Numbered from the stretch's first letter, positions 20,990 to 32,118 are shown. The stretch is DNA of 64,000 nt from Tubulanus polymorphus (GCF_964204645.1 NC_134036.1:7924704-7988703), one strand, 5' to 3'. Notes: a model not told the origin generated them from the letters alone. Numbers and translations: made by a program.

Positions 20990-21122
20990 GGTTTTTCAGA
21001 GCTTCATTTTCCCGAGCTAGTAACTAGAGAAAATATCGGCAAACTCTTCGGTACCGGGATTAACTTCCACGGCGACGTGATACCACCAGGAGCTCCAGAC
21101 ATCCCAAACAGTGGTTCATGTA
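20990..21122 (+). other. Exon-like segment, unassigned
   Basis: After a 3' splice-site-like TTTTTCAG (about 20992-20999), one frame reads FPELVTRENIGKLFGTGI and then DVIPPGAPDIPNSGS before a stop. The second copy (50730-50870) keeps the frame open with about six amino-acid changes. The composition looks protein-like, but I cannot name the family and the changes do not suggest strong selection. Confidence 0.3.
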
Positions 21123-21659
21123 ATTCTTAATTTCTATTTCGATAGTCATTACAGCGCTTTTTGTAAACATTTTCAGTAAAAAATAAAAAAGCGCTTCGTT
21201 CGACTTCGAAAAAAAGACTAGTTTGTTTGGTCTTTTAAAACCTTGATTTCTTCCAGCAAAGGTTAATTCTACAGAGCTCATTGATGCGCAGTGCCGGTAC
21301 ATAGATTCACAAACTTGTACATAGATTCACAAAATTGAGCTGCAAGAGCAATATGAGCGACAGAGGAGCAACGGAGGAAAAATGAATCGCTTAGTAAAAA
21401 AGATAAGTAGAGTTTATCACTAGGAGCTGTACAGTATTTTGAATGCAGTCTGATATGTGTAAGATTGTAAATGTAGAAGATTCACTCATTGTTTCAGTCT
21501 AACTAAGTTGTGACTGATGTACATGTAACACTGATTGTGTACACAGTCATTTCATTTATTCCTCCTCATTTGGAAGAATGTTTATTCTCTCATCTTCATT
21601 AGCGATAAGAATCATTCCCATCCATTTAAACCGCTACATCGTGGCATTTCTACCTCTCT
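21123..21659. other. Gene-free part of the composite repeat
   Basis: No supported gene; repeated at about 50870-51455. A further TTTTCAG occurs near 21170. Otherwise nothing recognisable. Confidence 0.4.
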
Positions 21660-22135
21660 GATTGTAGTGTGGATTAGGAGTGGTTTGGAATAGGGAAGGG
21701 TACAGAGGAGCTCACACGTAGGGTAGAATAGGACAATGTGATAAGGTTAGGTCGAGTTGGATGGTGCAGGATGCGTTGGTGTGGTTGGGTTGGATGGTGA
21801 GTTTGGTAGAACTGATCACGGGGTGAGTGGTGTATGTGGTAGGATAGGGTAGTGTAGTTCGGTAGGTCTGCGATGAGATAGAAAGGCTGGTGTAAGGGCA
21901 TTACATAAGTGACGGTGGTAGGGTTCGGGTAGGAGGATGAGGTGGGGTATGGTAATAGGATAGGGTAGGACAGGATGTGATAGGGTAAGGTCTCTGGGTG
22001 GGGTAGGGTTGTCGGGTTGTGGTTGGGTTTGGGATGGGTTTAGTTCTTGGAAGGGTATGCTTAGTACAATGTTTGATAGGTGTATTGCAATAGGCAGTGT
22101 AAATGTCGGTAGGCATTGTAGGGCCGATGTGAATT
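21660..22135. repeat. G/T-rich strand-asymmetric tract
   Basis: Long run of irregular GGGTAGG, GGTAGGAT and GGTTGGG-type motifs with very few C's on the + strand. Repeated at 51460-51850. Open frames on the - strand here (Pro/Thr/His-rich) are composition artefacts. The tract could form G-quadruplexes. Confidence 0.7.
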
Positions 22136-22249
22136 GGGGCAGGTTAGAACGTGTTGAGCTTGAATGAACCGAAAACTGATATCTGATTAAAAAAGAAATC
22201 ATGCAATGAGAAAAACAGAGATCGTCGAAAAATTAAAGAGATGTTACTT

Positions 22250-24540
22250 AAGCATCCAAGACTTACGGTGGCAATGTTATTGAAAGTCACACGATGCAAT
22301 GAATTTTAATTTCAAATAGTTTAGTACCATCGTCAACCATTTCAATATCACGCGATGACTGGTATAGCACGTATCTGGATATGCTCTTGGTCTCAATACT
22401 TTCATAACAGACCCGTAGCCGGGGATTTTGAAATTTTGAAAAGGAAAGTTGGCTAAAAAAGAGTTTGATATCAACTTCCCAGAGCCTGATAACAACTGGG
22501 CCATATTTCAAAGATTTAGGTAGAAATACTATAGCTTTGATTAGTCTAAACGCGATTCGATCATTAAGATTAAACTCATTGGCATCTTATGTCGGTTGTA
22601 AGCTCTTTCTGCATCACGAGGATATAAATGGGAATGAAATATCGAAATAATTTTGGTAGGTTCGATGTTTGCCTTCAGATAAGCTGGCTTACCTGTTTTG
22701 GAAACCATCCAATTCGGAATGGACATCTTTGGCTGCAGTTCAAAATCTGTAAATAGTGGATACATTGATGATAATCAGGGTTTATTAGAATGTCTAAAAA
22801 TGTTGCTGTTAGTTTCCGCCGATTTCAATTTGATTAAGTTCTTACATTATTTGAACTCTTTATATATCCTACTCTATTAAATTTCGATTTAAGTGGGATG
22901 AAAATAAAATCTAACCATTTGATACTATTTTGCTCATTAGTGAACGTGTATTTGCTATAGCAATTTTGAAATGTTACCTAAGCATACCGAACTTTACAGT
23001 GACAATGTTTTTGAAAGTCACACGTCGCCATAAATTTTCATTTCAAATAGTTTAGTACCGGCGTCAACAATTTCAATATAACGCGATGACTGGTATAGCC
23101 CGTATCTGGATGTGCCCTCGGTCTCAATACTTTCATGACGAACCCGTAGCCGGGGATTTTTAAATTTTGAAAAGGAAAGTTGGCTACAAAAAGAGTTTGA
23201 TATCAACTTCCCCGAGTCTGATAACAACGGGACCATATTTCAAAGATTTAGGCAATAGGTCGAAATACTATTGCTTTGATTAGTCTTAACGCAATTCGAC
23301 AATTAAAATTAAACTCATTGGCTTCTTATGTCGGTTGTAAACTCTTTCCGCATCATAAAGATAGAAAGGGGAATGAAATATCGAAATCATTTTGGTAGGT
23401 TCGATATGTTTGCCTTCAGATAAGCAGGCTTCCCTGTTTTGGAAACCATCCTATTTGGGAATGGACATCTTTGGCTGTAATTCAAAATCACTAAATAGTG
23501 GATATATTGATAATAATCAGGTTTTATTAGAATGGCTAAAATGGGCATGATAAATTATTTATATATTTTAATGTTGCGAGCTTATTCACTAATGTTACTT
23601 TTAAACCTTCTATGGATTTTCTTAGGAGAAAGTTAGCTACTTCTGATTTTCATTTTGATAAAACCACAAGGAATACCGTAGAAATCGCAGATTACCGATT
23701 GTCTCTTGGATTTAATCGAACTTTGTACAAAAAACTCATATTTTCTATTTGGTTCTAATTTTTTTCAGACTTTTAGTATGGCTATGGGGAATACAATCAC
23801 CCCTGTTTTGGCTGGGGTTTTTTGGAACACGTTGAAAGCACAGCTCTTCTTCTTTACACTGAAAGTAGACCCAAACTTCTGCGACGTTACGTTGATGATA
23901 TTCTTCGGTTAGTTTCCGCCGATTTCAATTTGATTGGGTTCTTACATTATTTGAACTCTTTATATATCCTACTCTAAATTTCGCTTGAAGTGGGATGAAA
24001 ATAAAATCTTACCATTTGATACTATTTTGTTCCTTAGTGAACGTGTATAAATTGTCATTTCAAATAGTTTAGTACCGGCGTCAACCGTTTCAATATGACG
24101 CGATAACTGGTATAGCACGTATCTGGATGTGCCCTCGGTCTCGATACTTTCATAACAGAGCCGTAGCCGGGGATTTTGAAACTTTGAAAAGGAAAGTTGG
24201 CTACAAAAAATGTTTGATATCAACTACCCTGAGTCTGATAACAACTGGGCCATATTTCAAAGATTTGGGCAATAGGTCGAAATAGATAGAGATAGAAATA
24301 AGATAGAATGGGGAATGAAATATCGAAATCATTTTGGTAGGTTCGATATTTGCATTCAGATAAGCAGGCAAACCTGTTTTGGAAACAATCCTATTTGGGA
24401 ACTTTCAAACATTATAGAAAGGATATTCCGCCACGACCGATCATATCGTATTGCCGATTCACCATCTTATTGACTCTCTTAATATTTGGCAGAAACTCTG
24501 TCATCGGTTCTTGGTTCATTTTCGAATGCCCGCTTACGTC
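22250..24540 (+). mobile_element. Penelope-like retroelement fragments (copy B)
   Basis: Best-preserved Penelope-type RT here. At 23706-23830 a frame gives DLIELCTKNSYFLFG and then TFSMAMGNTITPVLAG. At about 23878-23915 another frame gives PKLLRRYVDD, the catalytic motif. The segment has at least three internally repeated pieces (22250-22640, 22980-23400, 24050-24380), each starting near a FEKESWL-like motif. Frames are broken throughout. No GIY-YIG endonuclease domain was recognised. Confidence 0.6.
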
Positions 24541-25800
24541 ACAATTATCTATATTAAATAATGTATTAGATGTATCAATGTATCAATTGCTATTTTAATA
24601 CAATTATCTAAATTTTTCTTTAACTGTTATCTAATACAATCTAGGATCTAATACAATAATTTTAGTATTTCTAGTAATGTTCCTATTATAAGTTTTATTG
24701 AATACATATCTTAGACAAAATAATACTAATATATCAAAATAGTTTCTATAAACAGTTTCTAATGAATTCAATATAAAAATAAGTTTTTCCACATTTTGTT
24801 ACACGAGAAATTAACATATTATGATGTTGAAATATAAATAATTCCTCATTGATTTACATATTTTTAATTTCACTTAATGATATCAATTCATTAAATTTAT
24901 CTAGCCATCCAACTCATTTTACTAAAGAATATTTTTTTCTTTAGCAGTTTTTGTTTTTAATTTTTTTTTTCAATTTTATATTCTTGTTCTAGTTTTTCAG
25001 TAGTTAGAATTAATTCGTCTTCATAAACTACCAATCAACTTCTTCACCTTCAAAATCTACTAATTCATTGACATATGGTTTTGTTGTTATTACTTACTGA
25101 CCAACTTTATATAGATAGGTTCACCAAAATCATCTACAAGAAATGCTCCATATAAATTATGGCAAACAATTTCAGCATTTTCATATTTTCTAACATCAAT
25201 AGGTTTCATTCTAATAGACGAATGATAATAATTATTATATCCTTCTATTAATTTTGGTTAAATATAAAACCATTTAAAAGTATTATTTGCTGTAAAATAT
25301 TTCCACATTCTTGTTCTCTGCTTCAGCTGCTTTCTTATCCAATGTTGTTAAAAAATCTAAGAGTCCATGAACAAATGAATTATCAAATTCTTTTCCATCA
25401 TCAAATTCTATTTTATTCTGGATTCGCAGGACCTGAAAGAAATTTTCTCGAACCTTTTGATGTTTGTACAGCATCTTTTCTGGATAGTCGGAAACTCCAT
25501 ACATAACGACTAAAAAATCAATTTTATTCAATATCAACCAATATTATCTTTTTAAAGATTTTTCATTGTTTTAAAGATTTTTCATTTTTCATTACGTTGT
25601 TCTAACGTAAATTCATTCATATCTTTATATTTTACAAAGATTTATGGGATTAGCTTATTTAATTTATCTTGTTTTACTTGGCGCCATATATGTTTTACAG
25701 AAGAATAGGCTGAACTCTCAGCCTAGACTGAACTCTCAGGATTATAATACAAATTTCTTAGATGTTGTTCTTTAGGATTGCGATATATTTTATTCTCCAT
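24540..25800 (-). pseudogene. ATPase and integrase remnants (P4)
   Basis: The ATPase part retains the DNA equivalents of the LDPKTV and NMLIS segments. The integrase part (24855-25800) keeps a DDGKEFDN-type catalytic block at about 25380-25410 and a GMKPID-like block near 25200, but has lost stretches around the first Asp and the chromodomain linker. Multiple stops. Confidence 0.7.
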
Positions 25801-25809
25801 TTATATATC

Positions 25810-26880
25810 ACAAATATTATTTCTATATTATTAATATTGAATAATATCTAATTGTGAATTTGATATATTTAATTGCGCATCAGAATAAATATAAATATGC
25901 ATTTTATAATCGTCGATTCCTTTTTTCTTTATCATGTTTAATTGTATTCAATCTTTTGTATTTTGTAATTTTTTCCCAGAACCATGTAACAAGTTATCTT
26001 CAGTTGTTCCAAAATCTACCCATAATGCAAATTTATTACCAGTATAATAATCAATTTGATTCTACTTTTAATATTTCGGGATTATAATGATTATTAACAT
26101 CTATTGTGCCATTAGCATACACTTAGGTGATAAATAATAAAATACCTTTAATAGATCTTATAGGAAAGTCATTTTCATTTATTATTTCATCACTTGCATT
26201 AATAGTTGCAGTTTTACTGTATCATATTCTTAACATATATTCGATTATTTATAACCCATATCTTTAATTACACTAGATAATACTATTTCATTTACAGGAG
26301 CAAAAGTTATTTCAAATGTTATATCTTCTTGAATTGCATATTTATATAAAAGTGCATTATTATTTATTATTCAAAATCTAATGGAATTTCATATTTACTT
26401 CCATAAATGTTTTTTATTAAATTTACTGCAGCATTAGTTACTATTGCATTATTTGTTTTTGATCTTAATTTATTTTCATTTTTCTGTTTGAATTCCTAGA
26501 AATATCATATTTTTTCAATTTTCTTTTGTTAACCATAAATCTTTATAATATGCAAATAAATTATAATCATCTAATGTAAAAACAGTTTCCGGTTCAATTT
26601 TCATCCTAAATTTTGTATCAAGTATCTAACAACATTATCTACAACATAATTATTATTATTACCAGTTAATTCTATATCAGCTGATAAATACATACTGCTT
26701 GATAAGCATAAAAAGTATTTTGATTTAATCTAGGAATTCTAACATATAAAGTTTCATTTGGATTAATATTTTACTTGAAGGATTGAGAAATTATATGATG
26801 ATTACGTTCTGCTTGATTTGCATTAGATATTCTCGAATTATTTGAAGGATCTATATATTTTACATTCACCAGTTATTAAT
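25810..26880 (-). pseudogene. Major capsid protein remnant (P4)
   Basis: Collinear with the P3 capsid remnant and the P2 gene; TTEDNLLHGSGK-type and YKDLWLT-type blocks are recognisable at about 25985-26010 and 26530-26550. Broken by many indels. P3 and P4 share several unusual changes, so they are closer to each other than to P1 or P2. Confidence 0.72.
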
Positions 26881-26884
26881 AAAA

Positions 26885-28165
26885 AAGCTAACTTATCTAC
26901 TTTTTATCATATTTAAAAATCCGAAAATAATAGCACTAACAACTGCAATTTAAAATACAATTATATGTTAAGCAGTAAAACTAATAATATTTCCAACAGA
27001 CTTTAAAAATAAAACGATCAATTAATGCCATAATTCCAGGTAATGCTGCAGCAGATTTTTTAGATAATTCCCATAAATGTTTTGCTAATTTCTTTAGACC
27101 ATCTTGTTATACCTTTTAATTCAAATAATGATTTTATTCTATCTTTTAATGATAATTCAAAAGTTGGTTTTATTTATTAATAATTATATAAAAATATCTT
27201 TTAATCTTTAAATTCTATTAGCACCTGATTTGAATAAATCATTTTTTTTTCTTTTTCTGTACTTTTGAATTTTCTTTTAAATTATCAATTTCTTATTCTA
27301 ATTCATTTTGTCTATATTACATTTCTTCAATTACTTGACGATCTAAATCCGATCTTAACTGTTCTTATTCTTTATTTGATTTAGATGATTAATCTTCAAA
27401 AGTCGTAATTTTTTCATGTACAATTTTCTCAGCTTCATTTCTTATACTAATAATTTCTCAGAGGAATTGTTCATGAAACATAGTTAAAGCTTCTATTTAT
27501 TGATCTGTTAAACCAATTACTCCTTCCGGTAAAAGTTTTTCAGTTTGAAATCCCGATGATCTAGGTTTACTGGTTTTTGAATTAATAACTTCTTTAGGGA
27601 TTGTTTCTGGTTCTAAATTTTCATGAATCATCTTCGAAATATAATCATTTCTTTGATTAAATTCTCTTCTATTTAGAGTTATTTCTTGTTCTGTAACATC
27701 AGTTATATCATTCTTATTACTTACTCTTTTAATTCTAGATTGTTCTAATTTAGCCAAAGTTGATTTTGTTACTATTTTATCACGACATTTATAAGAAGAT
27801 ATCTTAAAATCATAGTCATCTTTGAAACGCCAATAATAATCACCATCTAAATATTTCAAATCTGGTGCCAAATACTCCACATTTTATTAGTTACATTAAA
27901 TCCACATTTTGTCTATATTGGTTTAAAATTATCAATTAAATCATCATAATAGAATTCTTTTTTTTTTCTAGTCCTTGATCTAAATTTTCAATAATCAATC
28001 TTGAACGTGTTATTAATATGAAATAATTATTTAATACCTGGTCATGGTGCTGCAGATTTTTTAGATAATTTTCATAAATATTTTGCATATTTCATTAGAC
28101 CATCTTTAACTTTATCTTGTATAGAATTATTATTATTTGGCGGTTCATCCGGTGAAATATTTACA
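26885..28165 (-). pseudogene. Coiled-coil membrane protein remnant (P4)
   Basis: The clearest part (27497-27880) reads DLKYLDGDYYWRFKDDYDFKI and DVTEQEITLNRREFNQ-like sequence, matching residues about 90-170 of the P1 protein. A second copy of the C-terminal hydrophobic segment lies near 28040-28160, so the remnant is internally rearranged. Confidence 0.7.
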
Positions 28166-28169
28166 AAGT

Positions 28170-28584
28170 AACTGGTAGTTGCTGGAGGATGGTTGACAAG
28201 GATGAGTGAGGGTGACTTCAGTTTTTAATGTAAATATTTTCCGAATTTTCAACCTTCTGTTTCATGTGTTTTAATAACGGCTTCGGTCGTGTTTGGTTTT
28301 CTCGAGTATTTTCAGAATGGTCGAGTCGTTTGTTACCCGGGGATGTAAGAAAAGGAGGATAAGGATGACATCAGTTGTTAATGTAAATATTTTCCGAATT
28401 ATCAACAATTTCTTTTACCCGTTTTAATATCGGCTTCGGTCGTGTTTCATTTTCTCGAGTATTTTCAGAATGGTCAAGTCGTTTGTTGATGGGGGATGAT
28501 TGATAAGGTGGGTTGAGGATGACTTCAGTTTTTAATGAATATATTTTCCGAATTTTCAACATTTTCTTTTATCGGGTTTACTAT
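28170..28584. repeat. 153-bp satellite, array 3
   Basis: Nearly three units of the satellite. Its left edge abuts P4; its right edge continues into the composite-repeat spacer. Confidence 0.85.
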
Positions 28585-28786
28585 TGGCTGAGGTGGTGTG
28601 CATGTGCACAGTCTGACTGAAGGCATTTCTACCAAATAGCGACATAAATACCGGGGAAAATCAAAGAAACCACACGTGATGAAACTTTCTAGGTCGTATA
28701 TATGTATATTAATGGTTTTCATGTATCGCTTTTTCAAATTACACTACCGACCTCTAGTGGGATCAATACATCACTAATTCTCACAC
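28585..28786. repeat. Composite-repeat spacer, left flank of P2
   Basis: Matches 18171-18370 and 48445-48565 closely. No gene. It is the left half of the locus interrupted by P2; the right half resumes at 46284. Confidence 0.75.
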
Positions 28787-28792
28787 CACATT
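28787..28792. repeat. Target-site duplication of P2, left
   Basis: CACATT directly before the left terminal repeat; identical CACATT at 46284-46289 directly after the right one. Six base pairs is the usual Polinton duplication. Confidence 0.92.
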
Positions 28793-28855
28793 AGTAATTG
28801 GGAAAGTAGGCTTTCAGATCAGAGGTCGAAGGTCGACCACTCATCACCACAAGTA
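28793..28855. repeat. P2 left terminal inverted repeat
   Basis: Sixty-three bases identical in reverse complement to 46221-46283, beginning AGTAATTGGG and ending CACAAGTA. Short for a Polinton. The 5'-AG...CT-3' ends are typical. Confidence 0.95.
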
Positions 28856-28872
28856 TTTTTTTTTCCTAATAA

Positions 28873-29199
28873 ATGGGAGATAGAAAAGCATTCTTAGCAA
28901 CAATAAATAACAGAATTAAACCAACAAAAAAACAATTTGAAATAAAAAAGTTAGTTGATGTTACAAAAGAAATCGAACATAAGATATTGAAATTAGAAAA
29001 GATAAAAACTAAATATGGAGAGAAAGTATCAGCTAATTTAAGCTACTGTAATGTTAGTACATCACGAGAATTTAAAGTGTTTTTACCCGATAAATGGGTT
29101 TCATTGAGTACAGAGGAATTGAAAGATTTAGTAGGATTTAAAATAGTATATCATGGGAAAAATGAAGACGGTCATCATGATTTGGAAATTGTTGATTAA
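28873..29199 (+). CDS. Small P2 terminal protein, 108 aa
   Basis: Intact. Contains a helical, charged N-terminal half (KKQFEIKKLVDVTKEIEHKI) and a C-terminal half with FKVFLPDKWVSL and EELKDLVGFKIVYHGK. I do not recognise a family. It begins 18 bp inside the left terminal repeat, and the start context CCTAATAAATGG matches other P2 genes. No copy is seen in P1, P3, P4 or P5. Being the outermost gene it may be under terminal-repeat promoter control, which is inference. Confidence 0.55.
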   Translation: MGDRKAFLATINNRIKPTKKQFEIKKLVDVTKEIEHKILKLEKIKTKYGEKVSANLSYCNVSTSREFKVFLPDKWVSLSTEELKDLVGFKIVYHGKNEDGHHDLEIVD

Positions 29200-30256
29200 A
29201 TAAAAAATAAAAATAATGAATATCTAAAAATGACCTTAGTCGTTTTATAAACAACTACAATCATACAGTCAAACATCTGTTACATGTTATTATGAGAGAG
29301 TGCTTCATTTGAATATTAATCAATCAAACAGGTGTTGCACAACGTTGTTGTTATATTGGATAGCTAGCAGTTATATATTAAGCACGCAGTACATACAACA
29401 CACACAAGCCAGTTAGCCGGCATTGAACCACCACGTTTTCATTGGTTGCTGAAAGCGAGGTTTATTTAAATTAGCTCGGCCGTGACGACAGGAGGATAGT
29501 TATCATTCTCTCGTGATTAAAAGGAATATTTCAATGTTTTTACGGTAAGTTTTAGCAAAACCACCCGACTTGACTCGCAGAGTTTTTAGGGGATAAGCAT
29601 CCCGTTATTGAGAGGCGCCACGAGATACCTATCCCCAAGCATTTCTACTTACACCCCTGTGACCCACGCCTCACCAATTCTCCTTCAATGGTTGACAGGA
29701 AACACATTATATTTAAGGCGCCTTATGCATTTCCTATCAACCCCTTACCCCCGAAAAGAGGACTGAAGGAGAACCACGGAGGGTGGACAAAGGTGCATTT
29801 TCGAAATGCCCCTGCAAGCCAAGCCCGGCGGCACTCCAGTGGTTGAATGAATTGCCTTATATACTTAGCTAAAACACCTAAGTAAATGTTGCTGGTGCTA
29901 AAAAAATATGTGAAATTTGAAATTATAAATTATTTCGAATGAAAAGAATATAAGAATGAAAACTGATAAATGAATTATGGATTTTTAACTTAATTATGAT
30001 ATAATTTTTAATCAAATTAGTAATCAATTACTATGTTAATTGATTAACAAATTCAAATTCAAATATTCATTTTAGCATACCCAGTGTTGTCATCTTTCAA
30101 TTTAAGAAAAAACTAATAATAAGAAACGACTGTAATACAATATTCAAGTAAAAACAAAATAAATTGATAAAAATAATGAATATCTAGAATCCGAAATGAC
30201 TTATCTGGACAATTTAATTGCTCCGCATAGATAGACAAAAGTAGTGAGATATTTAA
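29200..30256. other. Gene-free P2 stretch with GC-richer island
   Basis: No gene supported. About 29400-29880 is clearly GC-richer than the rest of P2, with a perfect 5' splice-like ACGGTAAGT (about 29540), pairing blocks GGGGATA/TATCCCC (29590-29640) and GAGGCG/CGCCTC. It looks like captured foreign or host sequence, possibly an RNA gene or promoter. 29880-30165 is plain AT-rich DNA. 30165-30252 is the block also present at 9780-9868 in P1. Confidence 0.45.
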
Positions 30257-30667
30257 TTAATTAAAAAAAATTATTTTTTTTTGCTTTTTTTCTAAAATAT
30301 TAATCCATTTTTTTATTATCAATTTTGGAATTTCAGAAGTACTTTCATTTTTGATAGCAGTTGGTTCAGAATTACTAATATCATGAATTTTATTTGATTT
30401 CTTATACCAATTACACCCAATCAAAATGAATACAATTACAAATCCAACTGTAAAATATAAATATTTATAAAATATTCTATTATCAGAAGGAGTAGAAATA
30501 ACAATATTTTCACCATTTTTATTAACATTTTTATTACTTATTTTTTCTTTTACAGATTTTTTATATTCTTGTGATTTAATTCCTAATTGCCGAGACCATT
30601 CAATTTGTTTCTGAGTTCTCGGTTTTTTCTTCACAGTTAATTCCTTCACTTCTTTCACCTCGCTCAT
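30257..30667 (-). CDS. Small basic single-helix membrane protein, 136 aa
   Basis: Intact. A Lys-rich N-terminus with TQKQIEWSRQLGIKSQEYKK, then one strong membrane helix at about residues 68-87 (YLYFTVGFVIVFILIGCNWY) and a polar tail. The P1 relative (7677-8128) is broken. Starts with ATAATAAATGAG inside the end of the upstream gene, whose stop is lost in P2 so that the overlap is longer. Function unknown; orientation predicts a short cytoplasmic basic domain that could contact DNA. Confidence 0.65.
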   Translation of the reverse strand: MSEVKEVKELTVKKKPRTQKQIEWSRQLGIKSQEYKKSVKEKISNKNVNKNGENIVISTPSDNRIFYKYLYFTVGFVIVFILIGCNWYKKSNKIHDISNSEPTAIKNESTSEIPKLIIKKWINILEKKQKKIIFFN

Positions 30668-31205
30668 TTATTATAGAAATATTTTTACTTTCAATATTTG
30701 AAAATGTTATAACCCCAGTTGATAATAATGTCATAAATCCACCTAATTGAAACGATAAATATCCAATCCATTTATTTAATTCAGTCATAACTAAATAATC
30801 ATTTTTTAAATCGGAATATTATCTATTTTCATCTTCAATTGGTAGTATATAATTACATAATTTACTATAACCTTTTACTACATTTTCTGATATCGCGTCA
30901 TTAATTTTAGCTGTTCTCGCGGCTTCATAAATCTTAAATAATCTAATAATTTCATCTGATTTCATTGTATCTAATTCATTATAAGTTAAATTTTTACCGA
31001 CAAAATTTTTACATTTTCCAGATGCTATTAATATTTCTAATTGATGTTTGCAATAAAGATAATATTCATAATTATTATTTGTTGTAACATTATTTAAAGC
31101 ACCATCATCTGGAATTAATTTGTTTTCTGTTATTCCTAAATCATCTAAAGTTTTTTCAATTGGAACATCACCATTTTTAGATTTTATTTTCTTTTCACCT
31201 ACCAT
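30600..31205 (-). pseudogene. Polinton accessory protein, one in-frame stop
   Basis: One frame of about 200 codons with TAA at 30819-30821, where P1 has leucine. Conserved blocks: CKHQLEILIASGKCKNF, LDTMKSDEIIRLFKIYE, INDAISENVVKGYSKLCN, and hydrophobic QLGGFMTLLSTGVITF. The P1 copy is at 8121-8701. The original end was probably near the next gene's ATG; here the frame runs on past it. Unknown function. Confidence 0.65.
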
Positions 31206-31214
31206 TTATATAAC

Positions 31215-31505
31215 AACAAAATTAGTTGTGATGTTGCAACTAGAATTCAACTAGAATGTAACTAGAATTCAAATTGATTAACAAGCTAGTTGAAATATTG
31301 TTGTTTTTGTTTATTTCTTGTTAAATCTAGTTGATTTTTGTTTCAACTACTAACAACTAGAATTCAACTAGAATGTATCTAGAATTAAACTAGATTAACA
31401 AGCTAGTTAAAATATTGTTAAATCTAGTTGATTTTTGTTACAACTACCAATAACTAGAATTCAACTGGAATGTAACTAGAATTCAACTATATTAACAAGC
31501 TAGTT
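31215..31505. repeat. Tandem AACTAGAATTC repeats upstream of the accessory pair
   Basis: Three imperfect units of about 75-110 bp, each with AACTAGAATTCAACTAGAATG, then AACAAGCTAGTTGAA and usually AAATCTAGTTGATTTTTGTT. The units contain nested inverted CTAGTT/AACTAG motifs. Lies between ATPase and the 30600-31205 gene. Possible origin, enhancer or partition-like iteron region. Confidence 0.75.
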
Positions 31506-31509
31506 GAAT

Positions 31510-32118
31510 TTAAATAAATTCATATTTAAAATGGTGTTGTAATCTAAATAGTAATTTTGATCTTTTAATTTTTTTCAACTTATCCATATATTCATTATGT
31601 AAATCATGTGGAATAATATCATTTTCCTCAAGTGCATTTTTCATTGATTTTCTATCTTTATTGTAGAATAAAACTAGAAATCTAATGTTTTCTCTAAAGT
31701 CTTTAACAATTGAATTATATTTTTGATTTAAAACCCATGTTGTTATCCCGAAATGTCTTCCAGAGAAAGCTAGATAACATAACTCACTTTCTCTCACTTT
31801 TGAATCATGTAAATTAGCGCAATCATCTATAATGAATAATGTATTTGATCCTTTATAAATATCAATTGCTATTTTTATACAATTATCTAAATTTTCTTCT
31901 ACTGTTTTAGGATCTAATATAATAAATTTATTATTTCTAGTACTATTTCTATCATAAGTTTGATTAAATTCATACGTTGGGCAAAATAATACTATATTAT
32001 CAAAATAGTTTTCATAAACAGTTTCTAATAAATTTAATATAAAATAAGTTTTTCCACAATTTGTTACGCCAGATATTAACATATTATGAGGCTCAAATAT
32101 AAATAATTCTTTATTCAT
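31510..32118 (-). CDS. ATP: Packaging ATPase, 202 aa
   Basis: Intact. Walker A GVTNCGKT at residues 17-24 and Walker B NTLFIIDD at 92-99. It matches the P1 ATPase over its full length, differing mainly at the C-terminus. Role from the family: energises DNA packaging into the capsid. It directly follows the integrase stop codon (ATG at 32118, stop at 32119), and AAATATATAAATG precedes it. Immediately downstream are the tandem repeats at 31215-31505. Confidence 0.92.
   Translation of the reverse strand: MNKELFIFEPHNMLISGVTNCGKTYFILNLLETVYENYFDNIVLFCPTYEFNQTYDRNSTRNNKFIILDPKTVEENLDNCIKIAIDIYKGSNTLFIIDDCANLHDSKVRESELCYLAFSGRHFGITTWVLNQKYNSIVKDFRENIRFLVLFYNKDRKSMKNALEENDIIPHDLHNEYMDKLKKIKRSKLLFRLQHHFKYEFI

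Larger units (their letters stand above)
24540..28170 (-). mobile_element. Polinton remnant P4
   Basis: Degraded - strand Polinton with the P2 order: ATPase remnant (24540-24850), integrase remnant (24855-25800), capsid (25810-26880), coiled-coil gene (26885-28165). Frames are broken throughout and many small deletions are visible. It joins Penelope-like sequence on the left and 153-bp satellite on the right at about 28170. Confidence 0.8.

Noticed and set aside
21674-22202. Pro/His/Thr-rich reading frames on the - strand of the G-rich tract (also 51460-51934)
   Set aside because: Low-complexity frames arising from few stop codons in C-rich sequence; several frames are open at once and none resembles a protein family.
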